Shown one piece after another: positions 1-6,098 of a stretch of 33,446 nucleotides of DNA. Under the pieces are notes generated by a model. It had not been told where the DNA came from. It made no database searches and saw nothing but the letters and a program-made list of their open reading frames with translations. The position numbers and the translations under genes were made by a program. How positions within the stretch are numbered: the first letter of the stretch is position 1; every line of letters begins with the position of its first letter. Source of the stretch: an uncultured Mollicutes bacterium (lineage in GTDB: Bacteria; Bacillota_I; Bacilli_A; Acholeplasmatales; Anaeroplasmataceae); NCBI GenBank assembly GCA_937905855.1, contig CALCWU010000192.1, forward strand, positions 1 to 33,446. The letters run 5' to 3'.

Positions 1-1179
1 TCCTTTTATTGTGAGTGAGTATATTGGCATTTTCTTTAAGTCATTAATATTTTGTAAAACAGTTGGTAAAATTCTTGTCTTATATTTAGTTACAGAGTTT
101 AAGGCAATGCTCATTAACTCATGGCGAACAAATGGATTTGAATAACGCTCTAAAACACTATTTGCATAAGAAATCATTTGATCTTGTGGAATATTGATTG
201 TTGGAACAACCTCATCAAAAATGAATTCCTTAACAAACTTACCAAGCTGAGCATCCTCAATTGTCTCACGTACAGTATCAATTCCTGATAAATAGCTTAC
301 TGGAACAAGACAAGTATGAGAACCATTTAAAATTTTAACTTTTCTTTCCTTATAAGGCTTAATTGAATCAACAAATAAAACATTTAATCCAGCCTTAGGT
401 GCTGGTAATTTTTCCTCTAAGCCCTTAGGTCCATCAATAACCCATAAATGGAAAATTTCACCAACAACCATATTATTGTCGATATAACCTAAATCTTCCC
501 AAAGCTTCTTGTCCTCATTGCGTGGATAGCCAGGTACGATTCTATCAACAAGTGTATTATAAAAACGATTTGCCTTAGTAATCCACTCAATGAACTTTTG
601 ATCCATCTTGTTATTATTTGCAAGTTCTACTAAAACTTGTTTTAAGGTATCTCCATTATAGTCAATTAACTCGCATGGAATAATTTCTAATCCTTTTGTT
701 AAATCACCATTAAAATAATCATAACGTGCTTTTAAGAAAGCAAGTAACTTTCCAGGATAGCTCTTTGGTGTAACACTAAAATCAGTATCAGTTGGATCAA
801 AAGCGATTCCAGCCTCAGTAGTGTTGCTAATAATAAATTCTAGATCTGTGCTCTTTGCATAATCAAGATATTTAGCATAATCAGTAAATGGGTTAAGATA
901 GTCCTCTAGAACATCAATTACCTCATGAACTCTTTCTGCCTTACCATTTTGTAAACCTTGTAAATAAAGAGTATAAAGACCGTCTTGCTCCTTAAGATTT
1001 TCAACGCGACCAAAAGGCATTGGCTGTACAACTACAACGCCGCCATCAAAAACCTTAGCATTGTTCATTTTTTGTAAAATCCAATCAACGAATGCTCTTA
1101 AAAAATTTCCTTCTCCAAATTGCATAACCTTAATAGGGCGATTTGGCTTATTTACAATTTTACTACTTAAAATTTCCAC
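1..1179 (-). CDS. uxaB: Tagaturonate reductase (altronate oxidoreductase), 3' end cut by window edge
   Basis: This enzyme reduces D-tagaturonate to D-altronate with NADH in the hexuronate pathway, in the cytoplasm. The window holds 393 codons; family members are about 480-490 residues, so roughly the last 90 are outside. The N-terminus has the nucleotide-binding signature of the mannitol dehydrogenase superfamily (VMQFGEGNFLRAF, residues 18-30). The catalytic-domain motif KILNGSH lies at 282-288, with the Lys, Asn and His expected for this superfamily. The start is GTG at 1179, chosen because a strong GGAGG ribosome site lies 8 bases upstream and the product begins just before the usual RPIKV segment. 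Fructuronate reductase (UxuB) is the main alternative, but the GEGNFLRAFVDW stretch fits the tagaturonate enzyme better. It appears to be a separate unit from rlmH because a terminator lies between them. Confidence 0.9.
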   Translation of the reverse strand, partial: MEILSSKIVNKPNRPIKVMQFGEGNFLRAFVDWILQKMNNAKVFDGGVVVVQPMPFGRVENLKEQDGLYTLYLQGLQNGKAERVHEVIDVLEDYLNPFTDYAKYLDYAKSTDLEFIISNTTEAGIAFDPTDTDFSVTPKSYPGKLLAFLKARYDYFNGDLTKGLEIIPCELIDYNGDTLKQVLVELANNNKMDQKFIEWITKANRFYNTLVDRIVPGYPRNEDKKLWEDLGYIDNNMVVGEIFHLWVIDGPKGLEEKLPAPKAGLNVLFVDSIKPYKERKVKILNGSHTCLVPVSYLSGIDTVRETIEDAQLGKFVKEFIFDEVVPTINIPQDQMISYANSVLERYSNPFVRHELMSIALNSVTKYKTRILPTVLQNINDLKKMPIYSLTIKG

Positions 1180-1192
1180 TATAATAACCTCC

Positions 1193-1220
1193 AAAATTGT
1201 CCAATACTGGACGAAATTTT
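1193..1220 (-). promoter_or_regulatory. Candidate repressor operator in the uxaB leader
   Basis: A palindrome GTCCA-ATAC-TGGAC occupies 1199-1212. It is flanked by AAAATT on the left and AATTTT on the right, the right arm offset by two bases. It lies between the predicted -10 box and the GTG start, near +13 to +26 of the transcript, where a bound repressor would block initiation or elongation. Hexuronate genes are commonly controlled by GntR- or LacI-type regulators; which one acts here cannot be told. No regulator gene is in the window. Confidence 0.45.
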
Positions 1221-1231
1221 CCTCATTTAAT

Positions 1232-1260
1232 ATTTTATCATTATTTCATTTATTAGTCAA
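1232..1260 (-). promoter_or_regulatory. Sigma-A-type promoter of uxaB
   Basis: Reading the minus strand, TTGACT (1260-1255) and TAAAAT (1237-1232) are separated by exactly 17 bases. The predicted transcript start is near 1225, about 45 bases before the GTG start. Confidence 0.7.
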
Positions 1261-1291
1261 ACCAAACAATACAAAAATAGCTAAAAAGAAG

Positions 1292-1323
1292 AAAAAAGCT
1301 TGAAAACGATTTCAAACTTTTTT
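1292..1323 (-). terminator. rlmH terminator hairpin that also matches a cre/LacI-type operator
   Basis: AAAAAAG and TTGAAA (1292-1305) pair with TTTCAA and CTTTTTT (1310-1323) around the loop ACGA, with one C/A mismatch. It starts a few bases after the rlmH stop and is followed on the minus strand by a T-rich tract, as in an intrinsic terminator. Positions 1300-1314 also fit the CcpA cre consensus WTGNAANCGNWNNCW at every position. The site is about 40 bases upstream of the uxaB -35 box. Which role dominates cannot be decided from sequence. Confidence 0.6.
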
Positions 1324-1328
1324 TAGTA

Positions 1329-1808
1329 CTATTTATGGTATGTTTCATGATTCAAAATTTTAAAAGAACGATATATCTGCTCAAGCAAAATAACCTTCAT
1401 AAGCTGATGAGGAAAAGTCATTTTTGAAAAGCATAAATGATAATCCATAAGCTTCAAAACACTCACTCCAAGGCCTAAAGAACCACCTATAATAAACGTA
1501 ATATGCGATGAATGATAGGTTGCAACCCGATTAATTTTCATAGCAAGTTCCTCACTTGAAAGCATTTCTCCTTTTAAATTCAAAGCAATTTTATATGATT
1601 TTGCAGGAATTTTCGCTATTATCCTTTGAGCTTCTTTTTCTTTAATCTCTTCATTTTGAAATTCTGACGATTTTTCCTTTATTGGCTCATCAGCAACTGT
1701 TATTTCCTCAACCAAAGAATATTTGGATATTCTTTTTTTATATTCGGCTATAGCATCCTTCAAGTATTTTTCTTTTATAGAGCCTACACTAATGATTGTT
1801 ATTTTCAT
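1329..1808 (-). CDS. rlmH: 23S rRNA (pseudouridine1915-N3)-methyltransferase RlmH
   Basis: It is an SPOUT-class methyltransferase that uses SAM to methylate pseudouridine 1915 in helix 69 of 23S rRNA on the assembled ribosome. At 159 residues it has the family's usual length. Visible signatures are the start MKITIISVGSIKEKYL, the knot loop FIIGGSLGLG (residues 105-114), FPHQLMKVILLEQIYR (132-147) and the C-terminal YHK used in substrate binding. Its ATG overlaps the walJ stop in ATGA, so the two are probably translationally coupled. Bacillus subtilis also keeps walJ and rlmH close together. Transcription likely ends at the hairpin at 1292-1323. Confidence 0.97.
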   Translation of the reverse strand: MKITIISVGSIKEKYLKDAIAEYKKRISKYSLVEEITVADEPIKEKSSEFQNEEIKEKEAQRIIAKIPAKSYKIALNLKGEMLSSEELAMKINRVATYHSSHITFIIGGSLGLGVSVLKLMDYHLCFSKMTFPHQLMKVILLEQIYRSFKILNHETYHK

Positions 1809-2623
1809 ATTTCATAAACCTTTGACTGTATTTGCGATGTTATTATATATTCTGCATTTGATTCAAACTCTAATTTTTTATAAACTAAATCCTTAGTATA
1901 ATTAATTATTTCTGTTAAATTACATTCTTCAGAAATATGGGCACAAAATACATATTTTGTTTTTTTACTAAGCACATGCGTTAAGAGAATGAAAGCATCC
2001 TCATTCGACATATGGCCATGATCAGATAATATTCGCATTTTAAGAGGATATGGTCTTGATGAAGCCATTAAAATTTGAGGATCATGATTTGTTTCCATAA
2101 TATATGCATCAGCATCACTTATAATTTCCTCTAAGTCATGATGAACATAGCCTGTATCCGTAATATAAACAATTTTCTTACCAAACTCCTCAAAAATATA
2201 ACCGCATGATTCATAAGCATCATGAAATGTTGCAATAGCTGTAATATTTAAATCATCAAAGCTTAATGTTTGATATATTAAATCATTCTTTTTCAAAATT
2301 TTTACTAAGCCCTTTTGCTGATGAAGAAACAATGTAGTTGCACAATCCTTATTTTTAGAGTTCATAATACCCTTGTAGGTACCATCTGTTAAAATAACCA
2401 AAGCCTTACTTTTCTTTAAAACAACAGCTAATCCAGCTATATGGTCAATATGCTCATGAGTTAAACAAATTAAATCTATATCATCAATATTTTTACCAAT
2501 ATTTTTTAAACCATCACTTATTCTTTTATTAGAAATTCCCAAATCTATTAAGATATGTTTATTTTTTGTCTCAATATAAGTACAATTTCCCTTCGAACCA
2601 CTTGCTAAAACATTAATAATCAT
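1805..2623 (-). CDS. walJ: WalJ/YycJ-type metallo-beta-lactamase-fold hydrolase
   Basis: This is a cytoplasmic metal-dependent hydrolase of the YycJ/WalJ group, linked in Bacilli to the walRK cell-wall regulon and to DNA repair; its exact substrate is unsettled. The 272-residue product begins MIINVLASGSKGNC, the typical family start. It carries the metal motif HEHIDH (residues 56-61) and later TDTG, SDHGHMS and a C-terminal HISEEC ligand region. The reading frame stays open to 2692, but I chose ATG 2623. A GGTG ribosome site precedes it, the family N-terminus begins there, and the predicted promoter (2641-2669) and the yjcZ terminator lie inside the extension. The 3' end overlaps rlmH by four bases. 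The walRKHI genes are not in this window. Confidence 0.92.
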   Translation of the reverse strand: MIINVLASGSKGNCTYIETKNKHILIDLGISNKRISDGLKNIGKNIDDIDLICLTHEHIDHIAGLAVVLKKSKALVILTDGTYKGIMNSKNKDCATTLFLHQQKGLVKILKKNDLIYQTLSFDDLNITAIATFHDAYESCGYIFEEFGKKIVYITDTGYVHHDLEEIISDADAYIMETNHDPQILMASSRPYPLKMRILSDHGHMSNEDAFILLTHVLSKKTKYVFCAHISEECNLTEIINYTKDLVYKKLEFESNAEYIITSQIQSKVYEI

Positions 2624-2640
2624 TTTTTTCACCGCTATAG

Positions 2641-2669
2641 ATTTTAACATTAATCGACAAAAAAAACAA
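2641..2669 (-). promoter_or_regulatory. Predicted promoter of walJ-rlmH
   Basis: On the minus strand TTGTTT (2669-2664) and TAAAAT (2646-2641) are 17 bases apart. The -35 box sits in the T-rich tail of the upstream terminator. The transcript would start near 2634, leaving a very short leader before ATG 2623. Confidence 0.5.
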
Positions 2670-2690
2670 GAAAAAAGCCCAAAAGGGCTC
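2665..2690 (-). terminator. Intrinsic terminator of the yjcZ-type gene
   Basis: On the minus strand AGCCC (2689-2685), loop TTTT and GGGCT (2680-2676) are followed by a run of Ts. It starts 4 bases after the stop codon of the small gene. Confidence 0.7.
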
Positions 2691-2693
2691 AAA

Positions 2694-2798
2694 TTATACT
2701 AGCCATGCAGCGCCAATAATTACAAGAAGGATGAATAAAACCAAAATTAAAGCATAGCCATAATCATTACCACATCCAGAGCCTAAAGCTTGTGACAT
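2694..2798 (-). CDS. YjcZ-type small hydrophobic sporulation-family protein
   Basis: A 34-residue protein starts MSQALGSGCGNDYG and continues as one hydrophobic helix (about residues 15-34) ending GAAWLV. This matches the YjcZ family of tiny Bacillus proteins: a Gly-rich head with a GNxxA-like motif, then a ValLeuPheIle-rich helix ending in GAxW. Those proteins are annotated as sporulation or spore-membrane proteins, although their biochemical role is not known. The ATG is preceded by a strong AGGAGG site with good spacing, and a compact terminator follows the stop. This makes a self-contained gene between walJ and the divergent lipoprotein promoter. I could not find a convincing sigma-A, sigma-E or sigma-K promoter upstream. 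Confidence 0.8.
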   Translation of the reverse strand: MSQALGSGCGNDYGYALILVLFILLVIIGAAWLV

Positions 2799-2942
2799 AA
2801 TATTTCCTCCTTTCACCCATAAATAATATATTCTTCTTTTCCTTAAATGCATAAGCATGAGCCCAAAAAGCTAATTTTCTTATATTAAATATAATAAGGT
2901 TAAGAAAAATCAAAATTTTCATTTATAAAAACTAGTTTTACC

Positions 2943-2978
2943 TTGATTTTTGACTATATTGATGGTATGATATAAAAT
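2943..2978 (+). promoter_or_regulatory. Overlapping sigma-A promoters for the lipoprotein pair
   Basis: Two promoters with perfect 17-base spacing overlap, offset by 7 bases. The first is TTGATT (2943-2948) with TATGAT (2966-2971), which has an extended TGG before the -10. The second is TTGACT (2950-2955) with TAAAAT (2973-2978). The leader to ATG 3021 is 35-45 bases and contains AGGAG at 3004-3008. Confidence 0.7.
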
Positions 2979-3020
2979 GCTATTATTAAATTTTATTTAT
3001 AAAAGGAGTCTGAATTTATT

Positions 3021-6000
3021 ATGAGCAAAAACACATTCAAAGTTCAAATGCGAAGACTTGCTGGCGCAGTGCTTGTATTTGCATTCACAATATTCCTTAG
3101 TGGTTGTTCCAAAAAGGAAATTGTTGGTTCATTAGATATGAATCAAGAATACGCATCTATTGGTGACGTATCTATAACAAACAAAGAATTATGGAATGAA
3201 TTAAAATGGTCAGCACACGATTATTTATCAACTGTAGTTGAAAATGGTATTCTATCAGATTACGAAAACGAAGTTAAGAATGTAATGGCTGATCCAACAA
3301 ACGAAAACTATAATGAATACTGCGACATTTTAAAGGAGTATACAGTTACATCTGTTTTAGCATTATCAAGTAAGACTACAGATATTCCAGCCTCTATTAA
3401 GGCGCTTTCTGATAATCAAATTAGACAAAGCGTTGCTAAATATGTTGATAATATTTATCTTACAGAAAACGATGTTTTAGATGCAAATCAGATTGTCTCA
3501 GCTATAAATGAGCTTAAAGAAAATGAAGAATCAACTGCTCTTGCTTTCCTTTATAAGTATAATTATAAGGATTTAGCAAAGTATCTTCTTGCATCTCACA
3601 AGCTTCAATTAAAGATTGATGAGGCAGCCAAGGACATCGATAAGGATGACGAGGATGATATCGGTTATTTCACTAAAGCAAATTATACTAATATGTTTGA
3701 AAACAAATATGTTAATCAAGGTGACGTAGAAATACTAAACCTAAGATTTATGAACTCTGATGAAGCAGCCGATACATTAAAGGCCTTCGGAATTAAGGTT
3801 TACAAAAATGTTTGGTACTATATCACTTCTGAAGATTCAATGACATATGATGCTTATGAAAAATATTATGATGATTTTGATGTTTCAAGTACTTCAAATA
3901 ATGATAAATGTGAAAAAATAGATTCAACCTATGGTGAACCTGCTATTCTTCTTTTATACATTTCAATGTACAACTATATTTATACATATCGTGATTCTTT
4001 ACCAACATTAGATCAATCTTTTGTTATAAATGAGTCAAAGGATCGTCGTTTTGAAACAAAAGCTATTCTAGATTATGTTTTAAATAAAGAAAACGAAGGC
4101 AATCCTATAACAATTGAACAAATTTTAAATACATTAAAAGAAACTGATTCATATACAAAATATATTCATTATACAGCAGAGGATTTAAATAAGCTAAATA
4201 CTTCTCTAAAAACATATGTATATAAGACTCTATCTTTAGAGGATGGCGATGATTATAACGCTTATTCAAAATCAGCATCAATGTATGGTAGCTATTATTA
4301 TATGGTATTTAAGATTTCTCATGAAAAGAACCAATATGATGAATTATTTGATAGTGATGATACAACAGCTGAAACCTATGAAAAGATTTCAAAGGATGAA
4401 GCTTTATATAAGGAATTAACTGATTTAGTATTTAAAGATAACCTAACTGAAACTATTTCTACTACTTTAAGTGATTTGGTTTCAAATAATATTAAGGTAA
4501 AAATCTATGACAAAGTAGTTGAAATAGCTTATGCTGCTGAAAATTCAACATATTCTAAAAACCATTCAAAGGCAAAATCAAACAATATCATTGCTAAAGT
4601 CGTTTATACTGATTTAGATGATGAAAAGCATAATATTTATATGACATTAACAAAAGATGATACTCTTGATGGTGTAAGCTATAGCGCTTGGGATTATTTA
4701 GAGTTAAATGACGGTGCTACTACTGCTGTTGATGCATTAAGTAAGAAAATAATTATGAAGACTGATGCCTTCAATGAAGAAATATCTAAGGAAGATTATG
4801 CAGATTATGAGAACAATCTTGAATTAATGCTTGCTGCTTTTGCAAATGACAGTTATAGTTCAAGTGGTTATCCAGCTTCTATTGGTAAATATAACTTCTT
4901 AATGCTTTATTTCCATACTGCAAATATTAAAGAAATTATCAAGAATTATTTCCATCTATCAACTGTTAGTCAAAAATTATTAACAAATTACGAGAGTGCA
5001 ACACTTCTAGACTTCTTTAAGGAATATTCTGATGCAACATATGATAACTATTTCAGTTTAAGTGGAACTCAGGTTCAAGTTTATCTAGATATTAACGAGG
5101 ATGGTACTCCTGATGATTATTCAACTTGGACAGACGAAATCAAAACTGCTGCTAAGGAATTACTAGATAAGATTGTAAATATTGTAACTGCTTCAACTGA
5201 AACTCATGCTACTGCATTATCAAATGTCATTGATGAATATACTTCTTCATCTCGATTTGATAATGGTCTATGTGATACTACAGATACAGAGCATTATAAT
5301 CCAACTGCTCCAGAATGCTATTGGGCAAAATATCGTAAATTAGGACTATATGTTTCTTCAAAGGATGTAAGTGCTACAAATTCAACAACTTCTGATGTTG
5401 CATTTGAGGTAAAGGCTCGTCTACTGGACATTTATAAGAATATTCCATCATATATTTTAGGTGATACATTCCCATCTCAATATTTAGATACTAATATTGA
5501 GGATTCTACTATTAATTATGATTACGAAACTAATGGTGGATATTTAGTAACATCAGATGGTTTAAATTTACTTCTTGTTACATCTGGTGAGCTTGCCGCT
5601 TCAGCTAAATTTGAAAGTGATGACGATAAAACAGGTATTTATAAAAATATCCCTGTAATCTATAACGATAAGCAATTAGAGTCAATTTCCGATATTTATA
5701 ATGATACAAAGAAATTAAATCTAAACCAAATTAAGGTTTATTTATATGAATATCTTGATGATCAAGGAAGTGATTTAATTCCTTCTGCTATTAAGACTGC
5801 CCTTGATAATTTCTTCAAGCCTGTATTAACAAGATATCAAGCAAATGAAACACAAAGAGTAATAATTTTATACGTATGCTATCAATTACAAAATGTTGAT
5901 ACAATCGTATTTAGTGGTGAAAATGCTCAAATTAATCAAACAAGATTTAGTAATATTCTTGAAATAAATGAAAGAGTTGCCGATTCATATATCGATTATG

Positions 6001-6098
6001 TTGGTGATATTACACAAACATCAAATGACTATAAGGATTGGTGGACAAAGATTAAATCTATCGTTCCAGAGATTGTTGGAGAAGGGAGCCAAAAATAA
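3021..6098 (+). CDS. Giant PrsA/SurA-like foldase lipoprotein, first of a tandem pair
   Basis: This is a 1025-residue exported lipoprotein. A basic, hydrophobic signal peptide ends in the lipobox LSGC with Cys29. Just after it, YASIGDVSITNKELWNELK (about 39-57) resembles the SurA/PrsA N-terminal chaperone domain. An acidic stretch DIDKDDEDD lies at 205-213, and a segment EILNLRFMNSDEAADTLK follows at about 237. The C-terminal third looks like a degenerate parvulin: a strand with VYLDINEDGTPDD (about 687-699, EF-hand-like), helices, and a final strand DGLNLLLVTSGE (846-857). Conventional PrsA is about 290 residues, so this one is greatly expanded. It is paralogous to the next gene along its whole length. 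It probably acts outside the membrane in folding or holding secreted proteins, but the key parvulin His is not evident, so isomerase activity is doubtful. Confidence 0.7.
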   Translation: MSKNTFKVQMRRLAGAVLVFAFTIFLSGCSKKEIVGSLDMNQEYASIGDVSITNKELWNELKWSAHDYLSTVVENGILSDYENEVKNVMADPTNENYNEYCDILKEYTVTSVLALSSKTTDIPASIKALSDNQIRQSVAKYVDNIYLTENDVLDANQIVSAINELKENEESTALAFLYKYNYKDLAKYLLASHKLQLKIDEAAKDIDKDDEDDIGYFTKANYTNMFENKYVNQGDVEILNLRFMNSDEAADTLKAFGIKVYKNVWYYITSEDSMTYDAYEKYYDDFDVSSTSNNDKCEKIDSTYGEPAILLLYISMYNYIYTYRDSLPTLDQSFVINESKDRRFETKAILDYVLNKENEGNPITIEQILNTLKETDSYTKYIHYTAEDLNKLNTSLKTYVYKTLSLEDGDDYNAYSKSASMYGSYYYMVFKISHEKNQYDELFDSDDTTAETYEKISKDEALYKELTDLVFKDNLTETISTTLSDLVSNNIKVKIYDKVVEIAYAAENSTYSKNHSKAKSNNIIAKVVYTDLDDEKHNIYMTLTKDDTLDGVSYSAWDYLELNDGATTAVDALSKKIIMKTDAFNEEISKEDYADYENNLELMLAAFANDSYSSSGYPASIGKYNFLMLYFHTANIKEIIKNYFHLSTVSQKLLTNYESATLLDFFKEYSDATYDNYFSLSGTQVQVYLDINEDGTPDDYSTWTDEIKTAAKELLDKIVNIVTASTETHATALSNVIDEYTSSSRFDNGLCDTTDTEHYNPTAPECYWAKYRKLGLYVSSKDVSATNSTTSDVAFEVKARLLDIYKNIPSYILGDTFPSQYLDTNIEDSTINYDYETNGGYLVTSDGLNLLLVTSGELAASAKFESDDDKTGIYKNIPVIYNDKQLESISDIYNDTKKLNLNQIKVYLYEYLDDQGSDLIPSAIKTALDNFFKPVLTRYQANETQRVIILYVCYQLQNVDTIVFSGENAQINQTRFSNILEINERVADSYIDYVGDITQTSNDYKDWWTKIKSIVPEIVGEGSQK

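Noticed and set aside
1061..1303. Plus-strand 80-codon reading frame
   Set aside because: It runs antisense to the uxaB start and promoter, is a low-complexity AT-rich translation, and has no ribosome site.
2624..2692. N-terminal extension of walJ by 23 codons
   Set aside because: It covers the predicted walJ promoter and the terminator of the small yjcZ-type gene, encodes a Cys/Phe-rich stretch foreign to the family, and the ribosome site and family N-terminus point to 2623.
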